The translations under genes were made by a program, and so were the position numbers. This document shows, piece after piece, positions 1 to 10,500 of a stretch of DNA of 64,000 bases. The notes below the pieces were generated by a model. It was not told where the DNA came from, made no database searches, and was given only the letters and a program-made list of their open reading frames with translations. The stretch's first letter is position 1, and the number at the start of each line of letters is the position of its first letter. Origin of the DNA: Datura wrightii (taxonomy: Eukaryota; Streptophyta; Magnoliopsida; Solanales; Solanaceae); the NCBI GenBank assembly GCA_035772735.1, contig JASDFA010000007.1:39214501-39278500 (forward strand). The letters run 5' to 3'.

Positions 1-820
1 TTTTAAGATATTCTAAAACAAGTCTTCCCTTTTGGGAACCATCTTCTCTTCTTCTTGTATTTAGAGGAAACAACCTCCACAATGTCCCTCTTTACCTCCA
101 TCACCTCCTTAACAATCACACTCTTCAAATTATTGCCCCCAGAAGACTTGGGCTTAGTTGTTATGATGTCCTGCAATAATGGACCCATGGAGTCCACCAC
201 CCCACACTTGCATCTATCACAACACTGATATTGCAAAGATCTCTGTAGTGTGTGGGTGGGTTGATATCCTGATAGACTTCGATAAGCTCTTCCTCGTCAT
301 TTATCCTTATTTTGAGGGTACCAGCTCTTACATCAATTGTAGCTCCACCAGTAGCCAGGAATGATAGTCCCAAGATGAGGAGTACCTTGTTATCAACCTT
401 AAAATCCAAAATAATGAAATCAGTAGGTATGATATATTTACCTAATTTGATGAGAAGGTACTCAATAATCCCCTATGGGGCTACCGTTAACTTATCTGCC
501 AGTTGCAACATCACTTGTAGGCCTTGGTTTTCCCAAACCAAGTGTATTAAACAGTTATAGGGGCATCAAATTCACCGCCATCTTAAATAATACAAGGACC
601 TCATTATGCCTGTTTCACCTATTTGTATGGGGAGAGTAAAACTCCCTGGGTCTTTGAGCGTTATGGGCATTTTGCTCGTCACCCTAAAGTTATGCTCTTT
701 AGTGAGTGCTACAGTCTGGATATCCACCAGCCTCACTTTATTGGGCACCATGTCCTTTAAGTACTTTTCATACATAGGCATTCCCTGCAAAACATCAATT
801 AGTAGCAAATTTATCTAAAG
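1..820 (-). pseudogene. pol: E1 aspartic protease and flanking gag-pol linker, degenerate
   Basis: Retroviral-type aspartic protease region of the polyprotein, which would cleave Gag-Pol in the particle. Visible blocks in minus-strand order: the pre-protease linker with GMPMYEKYLKDMVPNK and KDPGSFTLPIQIG (about 800-600), the active-site zone (about 590-560), and the flap and C-terminal part with LGLSFLATGGATIDVRAG (about 370-310), equivalent to the LGRPFLATG block of E2. The reading frame is split by stops and shifts. The active-site region, normally D-L-G-A-S-x-N-L-M-P, reads K-M-A-V-N-L-M-P, so the catalytic Asp is gone. It is not functional. The left end is cut by the window. Confidence 0.8.
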
Positions 821-829
821 TTCTTTGAA

Positions 830-2489
830 GATATCAAAGAACGTATAAAACACACATCCTCCTTTCTCTTTTTGAGCCTTTGCGGGATTGGTGGTGGTGG
901 TCTCTATAGTGGCTGCAATGATGATTGTGCATTGTGTGCTGCAGTATCCTTCTTTGTGCTCTTGTCCACTGATAGACCAAGCTTGACAACCTCTAGCTGC
1001 ACCTCATTTTTCTTCTCCTTCTGTGGTGCGTCAGCCAACTGCTTGCCATTCCTCGTACTAATTGCCATCACCCGTTGGGGGTTTGGACCTATATCAGTAG
1101 ATAAACCTCCCTGAGGTCTATTGTGCTAAGCAACTAATATTTACCCATTTGCTTGTACATGTTCCTAGTAGCCAGCTACTGGTTTTTTATGTTTGAGGCC
1201 ATCCTTGCCTGATCGGCTACCATCTGGGTTTGGTTGGCCATGATCTTCTGCAATATCTCTTTAATGTTTCTAGACTGGCCACTATTATGCCTGTTCTGCT
1301 GTTGGTACCGCTGTTGCTGAGGCTATTGGTAGCTTTGACTCTGATTACCACCCCAAGAGAAATTCTGGTGATTCATCCAGTTCTTGTTGTAGGTATTTTC
1401 ATAGTTCTAGTTGTTCCTCTGCACATTACCCACAAAATATACTGACTCTGGGTTGGCCCCAAATGTGTCTACACCTATTCTCACACCAGCTAGGAGCTAG
1501 TTGAATTGCATGAACCTGTGCCTGTGGTTGTGTCATACTCAGTTTGTTGAACTGAGTCATCATCTAGTGCTTCAGTGAAGCCAATTGGGCTGCTAATGCA
1601 TTGAAACTATCAACCTCAATAAGCCTCTCTGGATGATTCACTGTGCCACTCTGGATTTCCTTGGGCAATCCTATTCAACAGAATGTATAGTTTATCATAG
1701 GTCTTCTCAAGTGCTTGCCCACCTGATGTAGAGTCTAGTAAGATTTCAGTGTGAGGGTCTAGACTCTCAAAAAAAGTGTGGGCTAACACTTCACTAGATA
1801 CTAATGGTGAGAGCAGTCTCTCAGCAATGATTTGAATCTCTCCAAATCCAACTAGAGATTTTCCTCCGGTCTCTGCTTGAAACTTAGAATCTCACTTCTC
1901 AACTTCGCAGTCTTGCTAGAGAGGAAGAATCTACTGAGGAACTTCCTTGCTAGGTCATCCCAGGTAGTGATGGAATTTGGTGGCTCTGCCTTCAGCCACC
2001 TCTTTGCCTCTCCCAAAAGTGAAAATGGGAAGAGGGTAATTCTAACATAATCAGTTGACACCCTGGTGGGGACGAAAGTGTCACTAATTTCAAGAAAGTT
2101 CTGTAGGTGCTATTGTGGGTCTTCATATTTCATGTCAATAAATTGCCCACTCGAGTCCAACAGCTGCCCCATACTTTGTTTGAGTTCAAAATTGCCTCCA
2201 GGCTCTGGTTTGTGAATGTTGAAGGTCACATTTGTCACAAGTAGGATTGCCACTTCATGAACTAGTCTGGCTACCATTTTCTCTAGCAACAACTCTTCTT
2301 GCTCAACTAGTGGATAGCGTTGTCTTTTAAGAACCTCTCTTTGTAACAACTACAATTTTTGTTCAAGATCCTCTCTTCGTATCAAATGAACTGTCTTTCA
2401 GGCTCCAACAATGGATCCACCAGTTCTCTATTACTTACCAGTTTGCTACAAGGACAACCTGTTCCTTGCATATTACAAACCAAGACCAT
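830..2489 (-). pseudogene. gag: E1 gag, degenerate
   Basis: Athila-type Gag, the capsid/nucleocapsid precursor that packages element RNA. The likely start is the minus-strand ATG at 2489, 63 bases after the primer site. The capsid domain is recognisable at about 2061-1852 (YVRITLFPFSLLGEAKRWL and WDDLARKFLSRFF), matching the E2 copy almost residue for residue. An N-terminal block is open at 2349-2110. Downstream, the linker with LSTDIGPNPQRVMAISTRNG is out of frame with the capsid. At least four stops or shifts interrupt it, the first about 36 codons from the start. No clean CCHC zinc knuckle survives. Degenerate but certain as gag. Confidence 0.8.
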
Positions 2490-2551
2490 GATTTTTAACA
2501 CCTAAAAAAATTAAAAATACGCATAAACTAAAAATTCACCAAAAGTTGCTA

Positions 2552-2570
2552 TTCCCCGGCAACGGCGTCA
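2552..2570 (-). other. E1 primer-binding site (tRNA-Asp type)
   Basis: On the minus strand TGACGCCGTTGCCGGGGAA lies five bases inside the LTR edge. It matches the complement of the plant tRNA-Asp 3' end used by Athila elements (TGGCGCCGTTGCCGGGGA) with one G-to-A change. It would prime minus-strand cDNA synthesis and fixes the element orientation. Confidence 0.85.
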
Positions 2571-2575
2571 AAAAC

Positions 2576-4135
2576 TGGTTGCGCCCTAGTGCACGCGCAA
2601 GCGTATGCGGTCGTACAAGTAATACAGTGACTCTTGAAGAATCGAATGTCAAACCCATAGGGACTATTCTATTTAGCGAATTATGAAATTCAAGTGTTAA
2701 TTCAAATTTCACAAGTGTTGATTTTTCAAGACTTAAGATTTTGGTTTTTAAATCTAGAGGTGATCACAAAATAATTGGAAAACAATAATGAGAAAAATCT
2801 AGAGTTAAGTCCTGACAATCATGCAATGCTATATTCAACTTGGTTCAAGTATTGAAAATTCATTTGTTGTCTCACATGATATATGCAATGTTCATGGTCT
2901 TTTGAGCCTGTAAACATAACAAATTAGCCTCACAACTACACTTTTGAGCGGGGATGTGACGTCCTAATTTGTGTGCATTTATCTACGTGGAATGGTTTAC
3001 AAGGTTAACGCCCTTGGTTATGGATGTTTGAACCTCTAACCATTTAACCTAACTTAGATTCACAACTACTTCTATGAGCGTTGATGTGACAATTCTAGGT
3101 CGGGGTCTAGCTATCTTCCTGTTTTATAACCAAGCAAAGAGAATTAGGTATATTTATACCCTAAACGCGAATCAAGTATTGAAAACTTTGAACTTGCTTC
3201 CTACATTGGTAGTTCTAACCCAGGTTTTCTTTTTCGAGTTTTTGCGAAAGCTTAAAGTATGCATTTCAATGGTGATCAATCATTAAATATATAAAATCAA
3301 GAATGCAAGACAAAACACAAACAAAACCTTGAACCAATGTAGAATTTAAGCATTTACAATCATATCATATGGCCTCAACCCTAGAAGAAGGATGTGAGTC
3401 ACTCATGTTCAAACAAGATCTCATAAACATGGTTGAATTCCAGAAATTACAAGAAATTGTAAAGAAGAAATAGGAAAACAAACCCTTGGTGGGTTTCCTC
3501 CTTTCTCCCTTTGCTTCTCTCCGCTTTTCTAGAAATGTTTCATGATCTAAAATAAAATCCTAAATTTTCAATTTATAATAGGTGAGAAATTGCAAAAATT
3601 GGTCGTGCATGGACCAACTCCATGCCACGCTTCCCATCACGACAAATCATTGGCGTGACACGGAGCCATTGCGACAGTTCACTGGAATGTTGGACATCGG
3701 CATGGCATTGCATGTCATTGGTGTGCATCGCCTAGTGTGGCATGCCACTGGTCGCGCAGAATGCCAGGCGTGGCATGGTGCAATCGCGCTCTACTTCTGC
3801 TGACTTGCCCTCGAACACACACACGTTACAGGCACGGCCTGGCGCCTAGCTCTCTGTATTGTCAGCGCGGCACGCTGTTGGGCGTGGCAGCCTCAATTTC
3901 TTGGCATCTTCATGCGACTTCTTCCTGTCTCAATCCCAACTCTCTTTTTGTGTATTTAACTTCATAATTAGATTCCTCCTTAGAATTTTCACCTATAAAA
4001 CAAGCTAATAATGTAGGTTAGTTTATGCACACATATATCTATAAAATACATGAGAATATGCTTAATTTCCTTAACAAACATGACTCAAAATACGGTATAA
4101 CATAGCACTTGGGCATGTAAATATACCCAAGATAA
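2576..4135 (-). repeat. E1 5' LTR (about 1.56 kb)
   Basis: The inner border is TG at 2576, next to the primer site. The outer border is placed by homology with the E2 LTR end (GGGCAT...CCCAAGAT), with an uncertainty of a few bases. No gene inside. On the minus strand it holds, in order: a terminal hairpin (4108-4131), a GC-rich palindromic block (about 3600-3880, including GTGGCATGCCAC at 3737-3748), a TATA box (3571-3577) and an A/T-rich R-U5 part. ORFs in the GC-rich block are incidental. Confidence 0.8.
3571..3577 (-). promoter_or_regulatory. E1 LTR TATA box candidate
   Basis: The minus strand reads TATAAAT, just downstream of the GC-rich palindromic block. The same arrangement recurs in E2 and S1, which supports it as the LTR promoter. 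Confidence 0.5.
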
Positions 4136-4402
4136 ATTAAAGTTTTCTGACTTTAGGAGTTAGCTGGGGGTGTAGCAGAGGCTTTTAGACTTGTATAAAT
4201 AGATTTATCTTTGTATCAGAGTTCTATTATATTTGTTCTTATAGATTTTAATTAGACTCTTTCAGTTAGCTTCCACTCAGTTATGATTTTGTTAGTTGTG
4301 TTGTCTTGCTAATGTTATGCTATGATCATGCCATAGGTCGACTTGGAGCCTCTGGGATTCCTTGTCCTGTGTATCAATCCGGGCCTATGTTCGAGTCATG
4401 AT
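4136..4402 (+). repeat. H0 5' LTR tail
   Basis: This stretch aligns by eye with the last 250 bases of the other chromovirus LTRs: TTAGCTGGGGG, a TTTTAGACTTG stretch, then GCCATAGGTCGACTTGGAGCC and TTCGAGTCATGA, equivalent to the GGGTCGTGACA ends of E4, E5 and E7. The upstream part is missing because E1 abuts it. No primer site follows. Instead the sequence jumps straight into the protease-RT linker, which marks an internal deletion. Confidence 0.7.
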
Positions 4403-4606
4403 AGATTTTCTGAAGGTGTTCCTGGCTTATTTTCCAGGCATCTCAACTGATCATGATATTATTTTTTTATTGACTTGGCCTAGTACTCAACCCATTTATA
4501 TCCCTCCATATTGGATAGCTCTAGCAAAATTGAAGGAACTAAAGAGTACTTGTAAGACTTGTTGAGCAGAGGCTTTATTAGGCCAAATGTTTCCCCTTGG
4601 GGTACC
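4403..4606 (+). pseudogene. pol: H0 pol fragment: protease-RT linker and RT start
   Basis: One open frame reads DFLKVFLAYFPGIST and then STQPIYIPPYWIALAKLKELK, the counterpart of the VFPDDLPG...TQPISIPPYRMAP...LKELK segment of E7. In a shifted frame it goes on as LLSRGFIRPNVSPWGT, the fingers start of the reverse transcriptase. It stops at the GTACC target site of E2 and resumes at 14391. Gag and protease are absent, so H0 had lost autonomy. Confidence 0.8.
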
Positions 4607-6021
4607 TGTTCGGGCTGTTTTGCAACTACACGCAAGTGCACGTGGTCGAACAAGTAGTAAAATGGATAAAGTAAGCCAAGTATCGATCCCACAGGGGCTG
4701 AACCAAGGTAATAATCGAATTAAGTATTAATGAACTCTAACTCTAAAAATGCAGACAACAATGTAAAGAAGATTTTGAGCGTTTTTTTCCTAATTTATAC
4801 TAATCTAAGGCAAAATGATAAAGTGAGTCTGAACTATAGTAATGAGCAAGCTGAGGCCAAAAGGAACATGCAGGGAAGTAATTTATCGATACAATTCGGT
4901 TAATCTTTCCTTCGGTTTCTAGTCAAGAATTATTGCCTATGGAGAGAAACTTTCGTATTCTACCCAACTTAAGAATCATGAACCTTCAACCTACATTTCT
5001 GTGATAAAAGAATTTCATGTTCTAGCCATACGAAACTGATTCCTTAATTGACTAATACGACTTTCAGATATATTTCTATTCTGAAGGTAAGGTAAATCAA
5101 TTCTCAATTTTCTCAAACTAAGAAGAGATCATATCCTACCAATTCACAACTTTCCAATTTCATTCCTTTTCAAGATAAAACTGGATTTTTTAGATATACA
5201 TTAACATTGGCCAAACATTAATGCAGTAAGAACAAGAATTGATAGCACAACCATGGAAGAAAAGATGAAAAACCAAAATGATCAACAATTACATTCCACT
5301 ACAAATGTTCTTAACCTCAGCAAGAAGTGAATTTAGCCAATCATTTGTGGATTAAACATCATCAAATGAGTATAAATCATACAAACAATGACATAAAGGA
5401 GAAAGAGTTAGAGAAGAACCCTAAGATTTTCGTCTCCTCAACTGCATGTAACCTACGTTCTTGCTCAACCAAGTTAGAATCATTAAAAATAAACCAAAGT
5501 GTGCTATTTATACTAGTGGGAATTTTTCCCGGAATAACAAGCAACGTGTCACGGAGTGCATCGTGGAGCACTGCCTCCGTGACACGGAGCAAACGCAGAC
5601 CCTCACTGGATATTTATGTTCCAGGTAAATATAGGCAACGTGCCACGACATGTATCGCGTGGCATTGCCTCCGTGTCACGGAGGCAACGCGGAGCTTCAC
5701 TGGAATTTTGCAAAAATAAATCATCCGAGGCAGACTGCCTCCGCGATGGCAGCGTGACACGGCTCCATCGTGGAGCCCCTATTTACTGCTTTTCCTTGAC
5801 CTTTTCCACTACTCGTTTTCGAGTCCATTCCCGATTTTCACCAACATGAAACTTAGCTTCCTAAAATTACATTTTTCCTACAAAACAACACTAATCATGT
5901 TGGTTAGTATAAATTCACATTTTAACTACAAATCACATGAGAATGTACAAATAATGATAGATAAACAAGACGAAATAGAGCATTTGAGCATCACTTGGGC
6001 ATATAATTCTGCCCAAGATCA
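4607..6021 (-). repeat. E2 3' LTR (1415 bp)
   Basis: Begins TGTTCGGGCTG and ends GCCCAAGATCA. It is closely similar to 12982-14390 over its whole length. No gene. It contains, on the minus strand, a terminal hairpin (5994-6017), a GC-rich block with three strong palindromes (5546-5585, 5665-5687, 5761-5777) and a TATA box (5504-5512). ORFs over the GC-rich block are side effects of its base composition. Confidence 0.95.
5504..5512 (-). promoter_or_regulatory. E2 LTR TATA box (3' LTR copy)
   Basis: The minus strand reads TATAAATAG, a canonical plant TATA box, identical in the 5' LTR copy (13871-13879). It lies about 35 bases downstream of the palindromic block. The 5' LTR copy would drive the element transcript. 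Confidence 0.65.
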
Positions 6022-7821
6022 CTTACCCCACACTTAAAACATTGTTCGTCCTCAAACAATACTCTCACATCTCATGCAATTGACACCCACGTATAGCTAA
6101 TTTGGCTCGACAATTCAAGCTACAGTTATACTGATTATTTAATACAGCAAATCATCAAGAAAACATGCATAGTCCCATCAATACCATGACATTCACTACA
6201 TCAAGACCTCCTAAACTCCAGAATCGACTCTTGATCTCGGCAAACTCATGCAAATCAACTAATCAAGACATCCGACACGAAATTCAATCTCTCGTCAAGC
6301 ATGTGCCCTCACAACATAAGAGAATTTCCCCTTTTTCAATCATATGATTTCCAAAGCATTACATGTAGGGGTATATGAACATGATTTCGCTCTCTCCCAA
6401 AGAATTCACATGCATCATGTCATGAACCATAGGCTTGCCTCTAGTGTATTACTCCACTAATATAAGGACGTATGATGTAAGATCACATAGGACGTAACAG
6501 GTTGTAATGTAAGCTAAGGAACTAGTAAATACTGGGCTAACCAATAATATCAACTAGCCTCCTTAAGCACTTTTCAATACATCCCACCATCATTATGGGC
6601 ATTGTTTCTTCCTTCCTCCTCTCATTCTTGACTTTTTTTCATTATTTTTGTTCCCATTTCTTTAAGCACACTCGACTTAATAACAAAGATTAGTTATACA
6701 TCTTTATTTTCTTTAATTTCAGCAAGTGCACCCTTGACCTTTTCTTTACTTTCACCACTTCCGCTTTTCCTTCCTTTTCACAAATCTCACTCCTTGACAC
6801 TGTGGGAAAATTATTTTTCTTGAGCGCTTAAGAGTTTTGGATCAAATTCACGGCTAATGAAAAGAAGGGATTAAGCTCAGTTTCTACCTCTTCAATGAAA
6901 GAAAAAATAGGCTAAAGGCTCAATGGGGCTAACTAGGATATACATTCAAGGTAGGTATGATAAGAAGAAAAACTTTCGGTTAATCAAAGAAATGCCTACA
7001 TCCTTTCCTACAATACACATCCTTCATTTCATTTCGCACACACACCAGGCAAGTTGTAGACACTTCACAATAGCATGGAATAATAGAAACCTCACCTCAC
7101 ACTCATTGCACATGCTCAACTAAAGACTTATTCACAGACTCTTCAATCAACTAATTACAAGAATTCAATATTAAGCCTCAATCACACCGAATCGAACTCT
7201 ATGGCCCAGGTATCTCAACATGTTTCACATTTGCATGCTTTCATATGAATCATCTTTGCATCTCAATATCATGTACAACACGCAACAAGAATTCCGAGCC
7301 ATGAAGTAACGACACGTTTGAGAAACAAACAAAAGAAAGAAAATAAAAGAAAAGAACAAAACTACTCATATCGACTACATTTCCCTTAAGACGGTCGTCA
7401 TCCATCCATCATAGGGAACGATCACTATTTACGACTTCGGTTCAATGGGACTATTCTCGGTAAAAGCACCGAAAACAAAGGCCGAGAAACCCAATCATAA
7501 AAAATTCAACAAAAAATTTTAAAAATATCGATAATTTTGATAGAAAACAAAAAAATATTTACACAACCAACAAACCAACAACTCAACACAACACACAACA
7601 GCTTAACATTCATTACAACACCTAATTACAATACAGAACATACGCACAAAATCACAAGGTCACATTTTTCACAGGCACAACATCACAAAACAAAAACAAA
7701 AACAAAAACAACAACAACACATCCAGCACCTAACTACTCCCACCCCACACTTAAACCGAACACTGTCCCCAGTGTTCACAAAATTCAATTTATCACAAAG
7801 GTGGGTGGTGAAACTCCCTGA
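6022..7821 (-). other. E2 3' non-coding region with polypurine-like tracts
   Basis: No convincing gene in 1.8 kb. It is A/T-rich, with a simple ACAAAA-type run near 7684-7718. On the minus strand TAAGTGTGGGGTA (6024-6036) lies directly against the 3' LTR, where the plus-strand primer tract must be. The same 13-mer, with a final G, sits just past the end of the extra ORF (7741-7753). Short ORFs here show no family resemblance. Confidence 0.7.
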
Positions 7822-9057
7822 TCAATCGAAGTATTTCACTTCTTCATCAGGTGTCGTTGCCTCGTCTCCCATATCTGAATCGCCCCCGCTATCCTCATCT
7901 GACTCAACATTTGAGTCATCGTGGTGTGTCTCCTCATCAGCGGGGACATCATCATCTACAGGCTCCACAAAAGCTGGCCCCACTCGGCATAGAAACCGGG
8001 CATTTTCGCCAAAGGGGTAATCTAGCTCGAGTTTCCATAGCTCATCTTCTATTGCTGGCCTCCCGCCTATGCGCAACTGCACCATTTGCATCCCATACAT
8101 GCGGGCCATATACTGATCATCCCGAGTATGTCACTCGGCTAGTGTGAGAACTGGCCCGTGAGTGGTGTCGGGTGCCTTGGTTTTGGTGATGTCCAAAGCA
8201 CGCTTATCTATTTGCGGGATGTAGTCTAGGGCCTCCTCCTTGATGTCGTGGCCCCTTAGGAATGTGGTCAGCAAGCCACCAAACCCGTACCTGTGCCCTT
8301 GATGCAAACGGGCCTTCTTTATCGACGAGATGATCACCTCCCCAACATTTATCTCAAGCCCTTTCATCAGGGCATAAACCAAGCACACTCGATCCCGGGT
8401 GACATCTGTCATGTGCACCTCTGGGATCAGGCAGGAACACACAATTTTAAGCCAAATCCTGGCTTCCCTGTTCATTTGAGAGTACGGCAGTGTCTGATGG
8501 TAGCCCCTCTCCTTGTGCCTGCTCCACTGTGCTGTCGAACGGGCTCCACACAGAGTGCGTCTGATATCCACATAGGGTGGAGTTATGTTTAGCTGCCAGA
8601 GTACATGGGCGTCTGTGTCACCCCCCCCCCCTCAATATGGCATTTAGGTGATGGGGCTCAAAGGTGACAACTTGCCCCCTTATCTTGACGGTGTGACTGC
8701 GGAGGGTCAGGTTCCAACTAGCATAGAACTCCCGAATCAAATGGAGATTGGACTCCTTGGGCTCTTCGAAGATGAAGTTCAGCCTGACAGTGTCAATTCG
8801 GTGTACGATTCTGGGGAATTCCTGTGGAAGTGGCTCCCTTGCAATGGCTCCTCAGGGAAGTATTTGGTCTCCTTGTGTTTTGCATACCATTTCTTCCCTT
8901 CGTCCGTCACCCATCGGGTTTCGTATTGACGGCGTTGGCCGCGTGGAACCACTGGTGCTGCTGGAACTGCTGTTCCCAGTCTAATCCTCTTTCTACCGGC
9001 GCATGATATAGATGCGCCCTTTCCTTTGTCTTGCCTGCTTGACATCATTCCCATCAA
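7822..9057 (-). pseudogene. E2 extra ORF: 'putative plant transposon protein' domain, three breaks
   Basis: Nearly continuous coding region of about 410 codons, in the same sense as gag. The N-terminus MMGMMSSRQDKGKG is basic. Then come GQRRQYETRWVTDEGKKWY, a block around REFYASW, NREARIWLKIVCSCLIP, RVCLVYALMKG, GFGGLLTTFLRG, and a C-terminal YGMQMVQLRIGGRP followed by a very acidic tail (about 7825-7960). I recognise this as the family annotated in Solanaceae and other plants as putative plant transposon protein (Pfam PF20167, from memory). Its function is unknown. Breaks: a frameshift near 8780-8830, a G11 run (8621-8631) between two frames, and a stop near 8130. It occupies the position where other Athila elements carry an env-like ORF, but I see no signal peptide or membrane segment. 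Confidence 0.75.
8621..8631 (-). repeat. G11 homopolymer inside the E2 extra ORF
   Basis: Eleven C on the plus strand (G on the coding strand). The family-like reading is in one frame before it and another after it. A polymerase-slippage frameshift or an assembly error is likely here. Confidence 0.8.
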
Positions 9058-10318
9058 ATCAAACAGACATTCCCAATGTTATTCAAGTCAAAAATTAACT
9101 TCGACTAAGGTTGGGTTAAGTTAGGCCACCCCACACTTAGTCTTTAGCCCCAATTAAAACTATTCGGCAAGACACTCATGCTTTCCCAATTTTTACAATC
9201 AACATGCCTCGTGCATTCAGATAAGTCGATGGAATAATTACTAAGTACTACTCAGACTTCGTACAATGCATAAAAATATCACCATCGATTCCATTTCATC
9301 ACATAGCACTTAGCAAAAAAAACTTTTCTCTACATCAACCAATTTAATTAACCAATTTCAATTTCCCGAAAATTCCATTGTTTACTTCGCATATTCATCT
9401 ATATTCACAACATCATTTACATAACCCAACATGCACAACCCAATTATTTTCACATTTTCAACCAAATTTAGTTTCTTCCCATTCAAAATCTAACCTAGCT
9501 ACCAATTTTGCACAAATTCAATCAAACATGCATTCATCGAGTTCATATACTCACAACGAAACTATGAACATCAATCAGTCATAATTTAAGTGAATTCAAA
9601 CTTAATTTACACTTAGGGCAAGCTTTACTTACCTCAGATGCTCAAAAATTGAAAATTTTGGCAAACATTGAGGTTAAGTTCAAGAACATACCTTTAATTT
9701 GATGAACTCGAAGAAAAGTTGAAGAAACTTCGATCCTAGGTCTGTGTCACGTTGGGGGAGGGGGCATTTTAGGGGGTTTGTCATGGAGGGTAGTGGGAAA
9801 TGGGAAAAATGAGGGGATTTTGGGGTTAAAAAGAGGTTTTTTCGCCCGGGTCACCCGGTGACCCGATGTGACCCGACGCGAAATACACCTCAACGTGTCA
9901 TGGAGGGTAACGCAGAGCACCCCTTCCGTGACACGGAGCCATCGCGCTAGCCTTCTGGATTTTTAAAAAATTCCAAAATTTGCTTCAACATGTCACGGAG
10001 GGTAACGCGGAGGCCCTCCTCCATGACACGGAGCCAACGCATAGGCTCACTATAATGCCACTTTTTTATTTTTCTCACCTCGATTTTTTTTCCTTTGCGA
10101 TTCTTTTCATTTTTGCCCTCCGTTCCACCTGAAATTCATCTCACAACAAGAAATTTGTTAGAATACATAGGTTTCAAACACAACCACAATTTTTGTTTTT
10201 ATTTTATTTTTATTTTATTTTTTTCTTTTTTTTTCTTTTTCTTTTTTCTTTCTTTACTCATTTTACTCATCTATTACAACAATTTCACGGGTTGCCTCTC
10301 GTGCAGCGCCTGGTTTAC
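9058..10318 (-). other. E2 spacer between integrase stub and extra ORF
   Basis: No gene seen in 1.26 kb. Contents: a third copy of the polypurine-like 13-mer (9127-9139); a palindrome GGGTCACC-C-GGTGACCC (9848-9864); two inverted-repeat units with the CCGTGACACGGAGCC motif also found in the LTR (9895-9940, 9989-10034); and a T/C-rich run (10190-10255), which is purine-rich on the element's sense strand. Confidence 0.7.
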
Positions 10319-10329
10319 CATCGCGGCTC

Positions 10330-10500
10330 GACGTGATTGACACTCAATCATCCTCTAGAGTGACGGACGTCTTCTCTCGAATAACGTCCTCACCCCAGTA
10401 ATGCTTACACCGCTGCCCATTAACCAAGAGCGTGGCACTTCGATCATCTTGCCAAAACTCCAGTTTTGGAGTTCCTAAATCGGTGGTTTCCCACTGGATC
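10330..10500 (-). pseudogene. pol: E2 integrase C-terminal stub
   Basis: A minus-strand frame reads LEFWQDDRSATLLVNGQRCKHYWGE (shown here as overlapping blocks LEFWQDDRSATLLVN and VNGQRCKHYWGEDVI), then TSVTLEDD and a stop. The VNGQR-K-Y core is the usual end of Athila-type integrase. Just downstream the sense strand has GAGGCAACCC, which commonly follows pol in Athila elements. The stub is joined almost directly to the protease, in a different frame, so an internal deletion removed RT, RNase H and most of integrase. Confidence 0.6.

Larger units (their letters stand above)
1..4135 (-). mobile_element. E1: Athila-like Ty3/gypsy element, 5' part only
   Basis: Minus-strand element running off the left edge. 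From right to left it holds a 5' LTR (2576-4135), a tRNA-Asp-type primer site, a degenerate gag and a degenerate protease. RT, RNase H, integrase and the 3' LTR would lie left of the window. Its LTR is related to that of E2 (same start zone, same terminal hairpin, same TATA layout) but clearly diverged. It appears to be inserted in the 5' LTR of H0, whose tail starts directly at its outer end. No target duplication can be checked because the other end is outside the window. Confidence 0.8.

Noticed and set aside
3582..3967. Cys/His-rich ORFs
   Set aside because: They cover the GC-rich palindromic block of the E1 LTR, where repeated GGCATGC motifs yield Cys, His and Trp codons.
5327..5849. ORFs of 77-130 codons in the E2 3' LTR
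   Set aside because: The same frames recur, altered, at 13868-14168 in the sister LTR; they are non-coding LTR DNA.
7772..8592. Plus-strand ORFs of 82-99 codons
   Set aside because: They are antisense shadows of the E2 extra ORF, which has the family-like motifs on the minus strand.
7822..9057. Env-like protein of an Athila element
   Set aside because: The position fits, but there is no signal peptide, transmembrane segment or Cys pattern; residues resemble the putative plant transposon protein family instead.
10190..10255. T/C-rich run as a 3' LTR polypurine tract
   Set aside because: It is purine-rich on the sense strand but lies far from any LTR edge; a simple low-complexity run is the plainer reading.
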